Positions 12,777 to 27,000 are shown, counted from the stretch's first letter. The stretch is DNA of 64,000 nt from Chionis minor (GCA_013398295.1 VZSF01005545.1:35739-99738), one strand, 5' to 3'. Translations and numbers: made by a program. The notes: generated from the sequence alone by a model not told the origin.

Positions 12777-12997
12777 GGCAAGAGTGTGAGGAGTCCTCCC
12801 CCTGAGGAGGAAGGAGCAGCAGAGACAACATGTGAGGAACTGACCACAACCCCCATTCCATGTCCCTCTGCGCCACTCGAGAAGAGGAAGAGGAGAAATG
12901 GGGAGTGAAGATGAGCCCAGGAAGAAGGGAGGGGTAGGGGGAAGGTGTTTTTAAGATTTGGTTTTATTTCTCATTATCCTACTCTGATTTGATTGGT

Positions 12998-13003
12998 AAT
13001 AAA
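12998..13003 (+). promoter_or_regulatory. Polyadenylation signal AATAAA in LTR
   Basis: AATAAA lies in the AT-rich 3' third of the LTR, about 185 bases before its end, as expected for the signal that ends retroviral transcripts in the LTR. Whether it is used today cannot be seen. Confidence 0.55.
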
Positions 13004-13188
13004 TTAAATTAATTTCCCCAAGTCGAGTCTGTTTTGCCCATGGTGGTAATTGATGAGCAATCTCTCCCTGTCCTTATCTTGACCCAAGAGACTTTGGTTA
13101 TCTTTTCTCTCCCCTGTCCAGCTGAGGAGGGGAGTGACAGAGCAGCTTTGGTGGGCATCTGGCATCCAGCCAGGGTCAACCCACCACA

Positions 13189-13557
13189 GACACACAGGAG
13201 GGCTAACCTCAATTAAGGATATAAGCTTCTAATTCAATATTGGAGGAGACATCAGGAAGCCAAATCCCTAACTGAATGGCCATTACTGTGTCTGAAATCA
13301 CTCCATCACAAATGAGACTTTATTATACATAACTCCAACACAGTGTATACAAAGAACACATACTTCTGAAACTCCATAACTTTCTGTTCCCAACCATATA
13401 CATTTAAGAATATATTTTAAATGGTAAGACTTCTTCTGGTATCTAATGTAAAATTTGTCCACCAACCAAAAGTCCTCTTGGTTTGCTGGTAGGAGTGATA
13501 TCAATATGAAAGGCATAAATAACAATATCTATAATCTATTAAATTTACATTTATCAA
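13189..13557. other. Unique-looking spacer after the LTR
   Basis: No gene, repeat or recognisable motif was seen in this AT-rich stretch between the solo LTR and the GC-richer block that follows. Confidence 0.5.
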
Positions 13558-13830
13558 TCGCTGTGTCAGGACCCCGAGAACACTAATTAGCCTTAATTGC
13601 CCTGACCAGCCTCACCTGGGGCTTTCACCTACCCTCTTTGTATAGAGTCCCTTTCTGAACTATGGTGTAGATGCACCTGTCTCCAGCCCTGTCCTGGACA
13701 GACCTTGGACCTATCTTTTAGGTCAGCCATGTCTCTAGTCCCATCTCCTGTGTGGACCTCTGGCCTATGTTGCAGCCCCCTCTTGTGCTGCTCCTGAATT
13801 AACTCCCTAGAAAGACCCTGGACCCAGTTA
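13558..13830. repeat. Unclassified GC-richer block, candidate dispersed repeat
   Basis: This stretch stands out from the AT-rich surroundings. It runs from CGCTGTGTCAGGACCCCGAG, through TTGCCCTGACCAGCCTCACC, to AAAGACCCTGGACCC. Short motifs recur inside it (GGACAGACCTTGGACC, TGTGGACCTCTGGCC, AGACCCTGGACC), suggesting old internal duplication. It is not CR1 and does not match the two LTRs. It could be an LTR or other transposon of a family I cannot name. Both ends are estimates. Confidence 0.35.
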
Positions 13831-16800
13831 TAATTATGCATATATATACACCATGAATATGTAAAATATATGTATAAAAACATGTGTCTGACTACATCTG
13901 TCTGTCATTTCCCTCCCCCAGTTCACTGAGCGGTACACACGTGGGAAAAAAAGAAAAGGAAAAAGAAAAAAAAAAGAGAAGAAATGTCTAAAATTCATTA
14001 GTTTAGTTTATATGGTTTTATGCAACATACACTGAAAACCAATCATTCTCCTTTCCAAATATTTTTATAACTTCTTACAGGGCAAAGACCATGGCTTCAT
14101 GTGTGTGAATTATATTCCATTCATTCCAAAGATTTTTGTGGTTCTCCAAGGCCTCTTCATTTCCTATGGAAGGAGCAAATTTGCCTGAGGTCGGGGTCAG
14201 GGAATGGACACAAAGAATAACCACCCTAACAGTAGAGCTAAAAGAAGTTAATGTGAAGACTAAAATCAAGTTGTTTGATTCCTAGATGATTCTAAGTCCA
14301 TAAAAGCCCCTTGCTTTAACCTGGGAGCTCATGTATCTTCTCTCTCTATCCTGTGCTTGAGTCAAGGTTCTGTTGAGCTTGACAAACCATCACAAGTTTC
14401 TAAGTCAAAATTCTTTCCTTCTCATCCTTTTGTACAAACCAAGATACTCCCATTGCCACCCAGGTTTCTAGTTTTACTCGTACACCTAACTACAATGACA
14501 GTCTTGTGGGAGGACAAGCAAAGCAAGAGTGGCATGTTTATTTATGCAGTTCGTCTGGGAATATTATGTGACAAGTGGAAGGGCTGTAATCCCACCGCTA
14601 CACACCCTCCGCTGTAGCCGTCTGGTCTGTGTGTCAGCTCTTTATTATAAGGCACAACATGACATACTTACTGCATTTTCATTCTGTTTGAGCATCTCCT
14701 AATCTTACGATGCATTAACTATGATTTTTGAATTAATTCTACTTTTTGGAATACTTTGAATTCTGGGGGAATTCTCTGTAAAATTATTCATGTGTTTCAA
14801 CACACAATGGCTTGAGACTTTTTCTCAGACTCTCTAGGCTTTGGATAGACAGTGAATGCAACATCAGTTTAAATCATTGTATTGACTAAAAAGAACATTT
14901 GGTTATTTTTAACTTCAGCTGTTTTCATGCCACTGGACAGCTCAAGTGGCCATTCTGTGGCTAGAAACAGCTTTGTTTTTTGAAAAATAATAGTTCTGTT
15001 GGTTTGCCAGGCCAATAATTCTCATACCCGTGAAACAGGCTGCAGCAATGATATATGCTGCATAATTGTGGCATTTAGATATATCTTTCTTTGTATCATT
15101 TCTTATTCAACTAGATATATACGTTGTTTTGTTTTGGAGGTTTTTTAAAATAAAATATTGTGGTTCCACAGATACAGATACATATACATGTACATGTACA
15201 TATACTTCTTTGTAGAAGAAAAACACAGTATCTCCATTAAAAAAAACAAAAAACAAGCAAAAAACAAAAAACCAAACCAAAACTCCAGAGAAAGATAATG
15301 GTAAACAGGTTAGCTCTTTTTTGTAAGACATTTCTCTGCATCCAGCCACTTCAGAGCACCACTGTGAGAAATGTCTACAGGGAGCTCTGACTCTTGAGGG
15401 AACTTACAGAAAGAAACAAAATGATTTAATAAGTTTAAATTCATCCTTGTACCATACAGTCAGAAGGATGAGGTACAAGATAACAACTCCTTTTAAAGCT
15501 TGCTCCTTCTCTCCTTCTGTTTTCCTGCTGCAGTAATATATGTGTTTAGTGGTTGCATTACTCTCTAACAACTGTGATACAGCTGGGGCAGTATCTGCAT
15601 TTTTTTGCCTTTTTTTTTTTTTTTTTAATTCACACATATAATTAAAGGGATGGAAAAAATATCTGCTTTTTCTTTCCTCTTCATTAATTCATTAATTCAT
15701 CTTGCCTCCAGGGCCTATCAAAGGCTAGTTAGAACTGAATTGTTGTAAAACAGTTCTCACGTTTCCTAATGCCACTGTGCAAATGTTTTCTTATTCAGCC
15801 ATTTCCTGCAAGGATTGTATTTACTCTTTTCACTATCAGTGATGCACTTTATCAATAAATACCCTGTGTGCCTTTTTGCCAGCCAGCCATCAGGTTGGGA
15901 TAAATGAACTCCTCAGCCTCATGTTAGGAAACATTCAACCATAATTTAGGATATCCAGAGCCATTCCCCCTGCCCTCTCCTTTCCCTTTCAATCCACACA
16001 GCACTTCTCATAGCAAATGGGTTGGAGAAATCTTTTTCTCAGGGACTGATGCCACCTCAAAGGTTCAGAAGAGCTGGAAACTACAATCAGCATTTGACTT
16101 TCATGAACCCCTAGAGAGCCATTTCTGTCACACATGAAATGCACAACAAATAGTACAGTCTCTGGTCTTGGAGTAGTCTTTGTGGAGGTGACAAGTCTAT
16201 TGCAACAATGTAGGGCAACCAGCGCGGGGATTCTCCCTTGAAGTGCAATTTTGATTCTCTCTTGGTAAAAATCAGCATTGTTTTTCTGACTTCAGTATAG
16301 CTATTCCTGCTGACAGCTGCTGAGCTTATGGCCAGCAGTTTCCAATTGCTTGATTTTATGGTAATTTCTGAATCAGAGAGGTACGCGGATGGTCCCAGAT
16401 TGCAGAGCTTTCCCTTCCATTTGAGTAAATCTTTTAGTAAATCTAAACAGAATTTGTGGAAAAACAAGAATTCAGTACTGAGTGTTGTTATCTTGCAGAT
16501 TTACATCGGAATACAATGCAGTTATCTCCATAGGTAGTCATTTGATATAGTTCTGAAGTAATACACCCTAGAAATATCATTTTCTGTCATATTTATAGCA
16601 ATTATGTCAAATAGTGAATTTAAATAATTTGAGTTGATTACTGCTGGTTTGTGAAAACACACAGTTTGACGTATTCACAAGTTTCAATTACTGTATGTGG
16701 AATGTAATTATGTGGAGTACAAAGCTCCAGGGGAAACTGTGTTTGCTAAATACATCTTGTCTGAAATGTAATGATCTTTACATTTTTTCCCCAAAATTTG

Positions 16801-19800
16801 AAAATATCATAAATTTTGTCAATGGCTGATCATCTAGCAGATCCCACCCTTGAAAACTGCGTAGACTGAGTGCAAAGAGAAAATAAAAATCTTTACAAAC
16901 TCAGCAACCTATCTGCTATGTGAACACATAAATGCAATAATTCTTTAATTTTGTTTCATATTTTTCTGGCCACCATTCAAGACCCTCCTGAGTACTGTTT
17001 TTACTCACTGAAAGCTTAGAGTACAATTTCATTTGTTTCAAAATAAGTGTTTGTAACAAGAAAAGTAATAATGGTAATTTATCAGCTGATTCACTAACGG
17101 TTCTTTAGGAGTAATTTTCTTGGAGGTATTGCAGCACTTTTAGTCACTAACAGTTCTTTAAGAAAAAACACAAATCATCACCTGATCTTCAAGTCCTGCC
17201 ACCTGTGATTGTGGGAAACATACAGCAAATGTACTGTCTTCAATATATATCCTCCTAAATCCCATACAGCTCAGAACTTCCAAAAAAATTGTGCTTATAA
17301 TGTGCTACAGAAAAGGAGCAGGAGGGCTGAGGTCTATGGAAGGGGATGGAAATCAGCATTTTGCCATGGTACTGATCCCAGTGTTTATAGCAGCTTTCCC
17401 TTTTGTCCCTGTGAGACACTTCTCATTAGCCCCAGAGCCACAAACGTTGGCATAAATGATTGTTTTTCTGTGAGCTCTGCAGCCTCATCCACAGAACTTC
17501 CCATATGGAAATGCCTATTAAAATTTATATTACACTTTTAAATTTACAAAATTTCAGAGTTGTTAAATTTGATCCGCTCTAAAGCATCTGTGTATTTCAT
17601 TTGCAACTCACAAAAATGGATCAACACTAAAATCAGTTTTATTTGGATTGCTGTGATAACCCCAAATAACCCTAAATTCCTTCTGTTCATATTTACTCAC
17701 ATTCCTGGCTTTGGAAACTCCTTATCCTTCTGACATCTTTATTTTACTTGCTAGTGAAGCTGTAAACTCCTTATCCTTCTGATGACTTTATTTTACTAGT
17801 GAAGCTACTTTTCATGTGTAACATGGGATGCATATCTGTTTATTTTATTTTTGACAAGTAGAGCAACAGAAATGAAGGAAGACATTCATGATTATTCCTT
17901 CTCTTTAAAGAATTACATGCCCTTTCTATTGTGTCATTTATCAAAACAATTCAAATTATTATCATTAAAATTTCAAAATTCCTTCTTCCTAGAGAGCTGA
18001 AAAAAATTCTTTTGACAGGTTTAACAGTTGTTTGATTTGAACTTCTGCTTTAAAGGACCAGTAAATGCCTTTTTTAATATCTGGGTAAATAGAGCTTTCA
18101 TACCTATAATACAACAATTTATTTCCAATTAACTGGAAATGAGCAGGGTAAGGAGTGAGGGAAAGTTTTCTTTTTGAAATAAATTATGTACCCCCCAGGT
18201 GTACTTGATTGCAATTTTGGTTTGACATGAGACAGCACCTTCCTATTAACCTTCATGACTAAACATTTTATTGCCATATCCTTAGCTCATATACACTCCG
18301 AAAAAGGAATCAGGTTGGCATGTCACTTTCTAATGTGACCACTGTGTCCCAGTATAGTTCTGAAAGAATGTTGCTCTCACATTCTGCTCACAGTGGTGTT
18401 ATGTTTTGAAATGCTTCAAAAAATAGAAATAATAGAAAATCAAAAATTAAAGACTGTAATTGTAATAATAACATTTAGCCTTTAAATTAGGTGAAAAATA
18501 TGGCTAGAAATAATGTCTTGCCTATTGACTATTTTCTATGTAACAACTTAGATTCTTGACATTTCTGTTAATCTATTTGTATGAATTTCTAGAAAGGAGA
18601 AGTTTATATAAAAGAGAATATATTTTCTTGCCTGAAGATGTGAACAAGGTTTGCATAAAGGTTTGAGTGTTTTCCTTGTTAAGGCATTTGGAAATTACAG
18701 ACAACTAGAATTATCTGTATGAATAGACAAGGAGCTGGTGCCACTTTCATTTATACAGCATATTAGTCCAAATAATGTAGTTAAAGCAAATAATCACCTG
18801 ACTGCGTGATCTTCACGCTCACCTTCTCACATGGTAGCATTTTTCCACTGATTTCAATTGCTGACCGATCAGTTAAAAACCCAGCAATGAATATATAACG
18901 TGCTTTTCCTGGTTTCTGAAAAAGCAAATGAACAAACTGATACATGAGAATCAACCATAGACAAAATCATTTTTATATGATGTCTGACCTCAAATGCCTG
19001 TCTATACACTGGCCACAAATGCCTGTGTGTCCTAAACACAGTGTATGTTGTTGATATTTGTATTAGCAAAAGATATGAAAAATAAACAGTGATATATACA
19101 AATAAATGAGTGGTGCAGGGAAAACAAAGCAGGTGTTCTGCCATGGGGACCTTTGGTGAAACTGGGATAGTTCTGGGCAAGAGCAAATCAGAATGTCATC
19201 ATAATAGGGGCTACTAGGGCATCGTTACGGAGGAAGAAGTCAGCAATGCCACTAGTTTTGTATTTCTATTGAAGCCTTCTTGAAGTCTGTTGCACCGAAG
19301 ACTACAACCCAAGTGATTTTTCCTCCAAATATTGTTAGCTCTGTATTACAGAAGTCGTCTTTATCTTATTCTCCAAGGCAACACAAATACCCAATGTATC
19401 CAAAACGCAAAAGTAATTCTTTGCCTTGGGAAAATCTCAGATTCCTGACTGAGTGGGAGTACTTGCAGTACACCACTCTGTCAACCACTGTCAATAATCC
19501 CAGCAGCTAGACTCTTCAGGCAGTGAGGCACAGATGAAGAAGCATTTTCATCACAGGACTTCCAGTAGGGCTCCAACTACAAGTTACTTCAAAACACATT
19601 CATTATAGATCTATATACTGTACATTTCTAAATGAAAAACAACCCAGCTCAGGTTAGTTCAGGTTACCTGTTACTCTTCTACTTTTGTGTTAGAAAAGAA
19701 GTAGGGTTTTTCTCAGAGCAGTGATACAAAACACTGATTCATCTGTCTGTACGATTAAGTAAAAATTCCTTACATTTTCAGTCTGCACATCAGGAGTCTC

Positions 19801-20987
19801 CTTTTCCCTTTATACAAGCTATTTCTCTTTATGAGTGCGGACACAGAGCTTAAATCTAATAATTTGCCGTCCTCTCTTGTCTTGAGTTCCTTACTAGCAG
19901 CTAGATCGCTTGACTCCTCTGTAATGAAAGCACTCTTTCTATTTAATTTCATTATTACATACTATGGTAGTTGGTGTGGAACTAGAGTGTTAAAGATAAC
20001 ACTGTAGGAAGGTCATATATTAGCTTTTATTTTAAATGATCTAATGAACTAATTTATCCACAATATCAAATACTATATCAACTGCACCTTTTAATTAACA
20101 AAGTATATTGTACATTATAAATTATCTTAGAGGCATAAATAATTTAATGACTTGAAGGTTAGGAATCAGTATACATAAAAAGAGATATAGGCATAGAAAA
20201 TATACAGAAGGTTTAATAAGAGGTAAAACTTTTCAAATATATGGAATAAATTCATATTTAACCTCCCTGAGAGGTAAAAGCACTTCTGCCACAAGATAAT
20301 TACACTGTTTATTTGTAATTAATTGATAAACCCTGTCTACCTTACAGAATCCTTGAATTAGTGAGTGTCTTTCAAGAGACTTTAGTTCAGCAAAGAAAGG
20401 ATCTAAAGGAATTGGAAGCTGGAGCCGCTTTAGTGAACACAACTATTATTAAAACTTCTGTTCGAAAAAAGTAAAAAAAAAGGCTAGGTATTGCAACAAT
20501 CAGTAGATGTGCACCAGGTTTCAAGAAGAACTTGTTTCATGCTAGAATCCTGCTTCATTTGAGTTTGAACCAAACCCTACTGAAATCACCAGAAATTTTG
20601 TATTTGCACTATGAACTCTTTAGCAAGCCCACGAATCATCCTTTTAGGTCTAAATTAATTTCATCTAATTTAAGGCAGATGAGATGTCCATACTTGGAGC
20701 CAAGTTACAAACTACTACAGAGAATGATTGTTTTTTTTTTTTTTTTTATGGTAGAGCCTTGACATTTCCAAATAATCCTAATAACGGATGTGAATCCCCC
20801 ACAGAATTGCAGAAAATTGTGATATATATGACATACTTAGTTACCTAGATCTTTTCACTGCTGCTGCGGGACGGTTCAAAGGGAGACATTATTCAATTAA
20901 TACAGAATAATACAGTGCAATCTCAGCCTATCAAAGAAAGAAAGAAGTTAAGCTCTTGAAAGCTCTTGAAAGAAGAAAGGAAATATT
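13831..20987. other. AT-rich non-coding DNA with simple repeats
   Basis: No gene or transposon is recognised. Simple features are an A/G-rich run at 13946-13980, a strictly alternating purine-pyrimidine stretch at 15178-15205, an A/C-rich run at about 15238-15282, and 17 consecutive T at 15610-15626 and at 20731-20747. A local duplication at 17715-17806 is listed separately. A 10-base unit AGCTCTTGAA occurs twice in a row at 20951-20970. Confidence 0.55.
17715..17806 (+). repeat. Local tandem duplication, about 45-49 bases, two copies
   Basis: The segment beginning AAACTCCTTATCCTTCTGA and ending CTAGTGAAGCT is present at 17715-17761. It recurs at 17764-17806 with a few substitutions and a short deletion. 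The two copies are adjacent, so a single unequal-exchange or slippage event explains them. Confidence 0.8.
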
Positions 20988-21020
20988 TTTAGGTTATTTA
21001 CTCAAAGTAAATAACCTAAA
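20988..21020. repeat. Perfect inverted repeat, 13-base arms
   Basis: TTTAGGTTATTTA at 20988-21000 is followed after a 7-base spacer (CTCAAAG) by its exact reverse complement TAAATAACCTAAA at 21008-21020. Immediately downstream, at about 21023-21048, a TATATAGGT-like unit is repeated about three times. The arms are AT-rich, so the stem would be weak. Confidence 0.85.
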
Positions 21021-24000
21021 TTTATATAGGTTATATAGGTTATATAGGCATAAAATGAGAGCATTTAAAGTGAAGACTTGAAGGGGGACAGTGGGGTTGT
21101 AAGGACTTTTTCAAATCTGGCTGCCTTGGTTTAAAGGCCAAATTTCTCTACTAAGTCCAAATAGACTAGAAAAGGTATGATTCTTCTCACCAGGGTGATT
21201 TAAAATGTTTACAGCAAGAGCCTAGGTCTCCTGTTTGATCAACAAGAAAAGTGTCTTACCTAGGGCTTTTCTGAACCTACCTTTACTGGTGTCTGTAACA
21301 AGTTAGGATGTCTACACATCAAGCTTATTAAAAAAAAGCCCATTTTTTTTAGCTATTGAAGCTCCAAAAGTAGAAACAAAGGTGTTCTGTAAACAGGGAA
21401 AATCTAGACCAGATCTCATAGACACCTGAGGCTGTGCCCATACTGGGGAGTGCAACAAAATGGGAACAGGTCACATTCCAACAATGCAGCAAGTGGAGAC
21501 AACTGGAATATTTCCTCCAAAATTTCACCTTGGTATTAAACAAAATTAGGATTTTAAGTTCTTAATTCACTGTAGATCTCTCGGAAACTCTAGTTCATGA
21601 AAACTGGCTCAGGCTGTGTAACACCTAACAGAAATTTCTCCAAGGGAAGCTGAGCAGCTGGTCAGGCCAGGTCAGGCAAGGATTCTTTATTTATATAAAT
21701 AAGGTAATATTTGAATTTGAAAGTATCTTTTTTTGTCATCAAAAGGTGATTACATTTGATAATGAAAGTCCAAATCCAGTCCTGAAATGCAAATTCATGA
21801 ACAATGAGATAAAGAGGTTCGAAGTCTTTCCATTTCATTTTAGATAATTTCAGAATTTAAGGCAATATACTAATTCTAGGGCTAGAGTTTAAAGATTTTC
21901 TTTAGTTAATTTTGATTTTGGATGCTTTCTGGTATTCCCTATGGCAAATGACCTCTTGCCCTCGCCTTTGGGTTGAACTTGAAAGTCGGTTGCAGTACCA
22001 CAAGTCAACACCAGGCCAAAGACTTTCCCCTTGGCCTGTGGCTCATCTCCCACTTAGTCCCAGAGCCCAGAAAGTGGCTTGATTTAATCTGAGTGGAAGT
22101 ACAAACTGCTAATAGGCCATTAGAAACAATGCTTGTTTTCCTCAAAGCTGCAAGAGTCCTTCTGTTTAAACACAATGGTAGTAGAGGACTCGCGTGTCTC
22201 AGCAACCTCAGAGTACAGGAACCTGTCCCTGATGGAGTCTGGTCTATGAATAAGGTTTTAATGAAAAAAGAATGAGTTAGAATTTAAACCCTGAGTCTGG
22301 CACAGGTTAAATATAAATGTCTCTATAAACAGGTCTGTCTCAACCACCCTTGTTGTATGAATTAAAACACCTTCCAACCTGTGCTAATTTACACCAGCCT
22401 TGATAAAGATTATCTGTCCAAAATAGGTTTAATTTTTTGAGAAGAAACAGTTTTTGATGAGAAATCTTTAGGTGAAATTCAGAATATCTCATCCCCTGCT
22501 AATTTCTAAATTTTTCAGCATAGAAATGAGAATTTACATTTAGGCACTGGAATGGTGATCAAAGATGTTTCTGTTTAGGATGATCTCTGGCCTGAGATTT
22601 TTTACAAATTTTACCTCTGGTTCCCAAATGAGCTCAGCTAATAATCAGTGACTTATTAGAAAGCTTTGAGAAACAACATGCCTTTTCAGTCTGCCTACAA
22701 GGTCAAAAAAACTTCCATCAGGATTTAGTATACGTACACAGGCTTGATGTATTGTAGTGCTGCATTTTTTTTACAATGTTAACAGTTTGATGAGAATATC
22801 AATTAAACATGACTGTGTAGTTAAGATTTCCATCTCCAAATGCAGCTGCAGCAAGTAACTGGACTGCTAATCAAAGCAGTGTTATAATTTAGCACTGATG
22901 AGGAAAGCGGTAGCCGTCAGAAGGGAATGACAGAAAGGAGGCAGCTGCTTTCATATCATTTTAGTGTCCATTTCTTTAATGAGCCTAAGGAGACCAATCC
23001 CTGCTGACTATTCATTAATTAATGGAATTTATGAGAGGAGAAGAGCTATCAGCATGCAAACAAGTCGAGAACAGGTGATGACGGTCTTCTGTTTGCAGGG
23101 AATGAGCATATTGAGGAAAGGAAGGTTTTGAATAAAGTAAACAATCTGAAAGGGGTATTTAACAGAATATTAAGTTCTGGTTCTTCAGTTGGGTGGCATT
23201 AACAGAGGTATATTATTAAACTCAGCTTCTGAAATATCCATGGCCAGGTCAGGAAGAAAGGAGGAAGCAGACCAGAAGATTCTACAGATGGCTCTTTCCC
23301 ATTCTGAGTGAATACCAACATTTTGCCCCGACTTGATTACATTAATAAACAGTTAGGTAGATCCTGCTAGGAAACACTGCCTCCTTCCAGCTTGGTCTTT
23401 CAAAGTTATCCCACTGGCTTGCCCTTCACTTGGGAGTGAGTTTTGCAAGGCAAACCAAACTCTTTCTCAGCTATAAAGACCTCAGGGTGCAGAGCAGATT
23501 GTGCCAAAATCAACCTGCAGAGATTAATAAATAGAAGACAATACCACAGTGCTGGGCATCAACCACCCTTCTGTCACACTGGAGACCCTTTGCATATGTA
23601 TGGCATCGTAGGGTAGCTGGGATCGCACAATTGGTTGTAGCCTCGTGGTATCAGTTCACAAAGGGATTCTTTGAGCTTCTTTGCACAACTTGAATTCATG
23701 TAATATTAAACACCCTCAGGCCAGATTCCAATTCTTTCTCTTGTTCTGATCAGAAAATGTAAAGCAGCTGGATTTAGGCACATTTGTAGTGAAGAAAACT
23801 GCCAATAATGCTGATTCTGTCCATTTTCTGTCAGAGGCATTTTGTGTAGGATGTGTGAGGAACACGGACGAGCTCAGCTCTGCAAGTGCAAGTTCCTTAA
23901 AGACTTGATATTAGCAGCATATGTCAGAGCAGCCACGAGTCTGCTGTAAACAGGACACGCTGAGGCAACAAAGACTGGACATGTGAGATAGACTCCAACT

Positions 24001-27000
24001 GTAAAAGCTCCAAAGAGTATCCCGCCATATTTTGGGGATTTACATTAGAAAGGCCATGGTGACAATCACATCCATGCAATATGCCACTTGTAGAAGTCTA
24101 TTCCACAAAACCTTGCATCTCTTGCATATGCAGTAGCCAAACACAAGGATTTCATTCTTGACAGTATGTACCACACACAAACTGCTCCACATATGTTCAC
24201 AGGGTGGGTAGCTGCACCACATGCTTTTTCTACTGAAGTTTCTAAATGTCAGGGATGTTACGCATTTTTCTCAATGGCTCTTCTATTGGGTGGATGATGG
24301 AGAAATAAACAAAAAACAAAAAGAGTGAGCAATTTTATCCAAGGTCATAAGCAATGACTTAATGCAAAACATGTCTGGAATGCATCATAAAATTAAAAAA
24401 AGCATGGCAATTAATATGAGAATATACAGAACACAGGAAGCACCCCTTCCTTTATATTATATTGTTTTACTGCATGTGTATTACTTGGGGAGGGGGAGTT
24501 CAATAACATCATAGACTTGGGTAAGTAGGGATAAGGCATAGATAATAAATAAATTCAAGTCTTCAATTCTATCATAAATATATATGAAGTTATGTTTTAA
24601 ATTTGTCTATTAAATATTCTTAATTTTGTTGCATTGCTTACATCTTTGCATTTTTTCTAAAAACTGTAGCTCCAAGAGTCCTATGAAAACCTCGTGTCTT
24701 ATTATAGCATAGATTGTAATAAAAAGCTAAAACAAACCAACCAAAACCAAAACAAAACACAAAGATGAAAATAAAAACATGTATTTTAAAGCATTGTCTT
24801 AATGTTTAAACCAGTCTTGGCTTTCTGTTTAATTTCTTTGGTATTGTAAGGGGTAATCCCTGCTCAATCCCTCTTTCTGATTCCTTGGGAATGACAGTAC
24901 TAGCTTTCGGGGGGAAAGGACTGTAGTTATACATCATATTCTGCCCGTGTGAAATTCATTAATTGGCTCCAACCTGGTCGAAGACTTCAAGATAATTTCA
25001 GTACAAACATGAAACAATGGGGGGAAAAAAAAAAAGAATAACTAGTCGGCAAATTATACCATTCCCCTTCTCACTACCTTTATGCAGGAGTATGTGGTAG
25101 AGAATGGAAACCTGTCTTGTTTCACTGCAAAATATTCTATTTACTTCCAATAATATATAGCCTTCTTGATCCAGCCATTTCATTGCTGTGAATGAACTGT
25201 AAACCCCCTTGAGATTAAACCATATGCTGTTAATTACAAACAGGCATTCAGATTCAAAATTAGACTTCAGTATTTTGATGGGAAATATTGAAGATTTTGA
25301 TCATTTATCTCTTTTCATGGCTAGAAATATATGTCTAATGTCATCTTTAACCTGGACACAAGTGAAAGCATCACACATGGAATCCATATATCTTTTAAAT
25401 TGGCTAATATGGGTATTGTAGCAATGGTGTCTAGCAGAAAAGACAGGTAGATTGCCTAAGGTCACACACACCAGAACTTGGTGTCAGGTTGCCAAACCAT
25501 TACAAAGTTTTCACCATACCTGAGATGGCAAAACTAGCAGAACTTTAGAAAGATGATTTCCAAAGGAACCTAGAACAAATCCATGTGCAACTCAAAAGAA
25601 TTCTATTACTCTAAGTTATAACCAAAACTGTATCAAGGGGGTCAGGGAAGAAGAAAGAAGTGTTGTCTTTAAGGGGAGAAAGAAAAATAAATGAAATCAT
25701 TGTTTTCCACCTTTTTCTCTTTTTTTTAACCATTGAAATCACCAGTTGGCAGCTCTTTTACACCTACATGGCCTGGATGTACTGAGCACCAAATATCCTG
25801 GTCAAGAAAATGGGAATGGAGCAGCTATGAAAATACAAATGTGTGGTGGATATAGAATCCATGTCCTTCCTGCTCGGTGCACGGGGTACCAATGCCCCAA
25901 CTCTTGGTGCAGGAGCCATGCAGCTGGAGCACGTAATGGTGACTCAGACCTCCAAAACCACCTCGCTTAATTGTACTACATTAAAGCTTAAAATTAAGAG
26001 TTTTATCAGTTCCTTTCATTTGACAAGATTTTTTCCTCTGACACAACCTGCCTCTGCCACACAATGAAATCTCCAACACCATCTGTAAAAAGTGAATTCT
26101 TGATTGATTTTATACACAGTTGTGCATCAAAGTTGATGACAGGTGTTTTCAAAAACGTCCACATGTAGTAGTCTTACCTTAATAAAACCAGCAGGATGCC
26201 TGAACAAATCCAATGAAAATGCAGCCAAATTCCTAAGAAAAAGAAAAAAAATATATTTTTTTGTATATATGTAGGTAAGTGAAGACTGTAATCAAAACTA
26301 TGGCTGTGATACACATGAAGAAAGCCATTCTGGTTCAACTTTGTATGCCAGAAATACATGAGGATACGCATCCTTCTCCTCTCCCCAGGCTTTGCTTAAA
26401 CCCAGCTGTAGATGAACATTTAAATGTGTTTGCTGCTAATAATAATTTTCTTGTCCCAGATTCTGATCAGCATATGAAACCTGCCCATATACTGCATCGG
26501 AAGTGATAGACGAAATTAATAATGATTGAAATGCTTTCTGATCTTATCTTTTATGACAGGAACAATAGGACAACTAAATTTAAAACAATAGCTGAACCTC
26601 CTTTCCAGATTTCTGGAAGACTTTTTTCAGTTCCACAGCTTTTTTCATCATTCCTGAGGGTTATCATTATTTTCTTTTCATATTTAATGAAGACCTGAGA
26701 CTAATGAGACGAAAAATTTCATATTCTTAGAGGCTAAAATAAGAATTACTTTTAATTTACATTAAAAGTATTAAAATAATTACGTTCTCTTACTGTTCTT
26801 CATGCAATGTTAAGACAAACTAAAAAATAAAGGTGCGTAACTCCAAGAGTGACGAAAAGATTGAACTGTTGGCATTACTACTCAGGTTTTAGTCAAGATA
26901 TAAGAGCAAGGAGAAACTGAATAGTGTGGAAGGAATAAAATGTAAAGCTTGTTAAGAAACACTTCATAAGATTCTTATTGAGCTTTTAAAACTCACAGCT

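Larger units (their letters stand above)
12049..13188 (+). mobile_element. Solo LTR of an endogenous retrovirus (ERVL-like), plus strand
   Basis: This 1140-base block begins TGTATTGGGTTTGCATGG and ends in CCAGCCAGGGTCAACCCACCACA, giving the TG...CA ends of a retroviral LTR. Its landmarks match an LTR family I recall as common in neoavian birds: GGGATAACATAG near the 5' end, a GC-rich middle with repeated GCAGCCCATGGAGG and CCCACGCTGGAGCAG-like modules, and a 3' part with a polyadenylation signal. No gag, pol or env sequence flanks it, so it is a solo LTR left by recombination. The five bases on either side (ACCAC left, GACAC right) are not identical, so no clean target-site duplication can be claimed. 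The ERVL assignment is from memory and less certain than the LTR call. Open frames inside it on both strands look incidental. Confidence 0.85.

Noticed and set aside
12261..12876. Overlapping 90-150 codon frames on both strands
   Set aside because: They lie wholly within the solo LTR, arise from its GC-rich repeated modules, and show no similarity to host or retroviral proteins.
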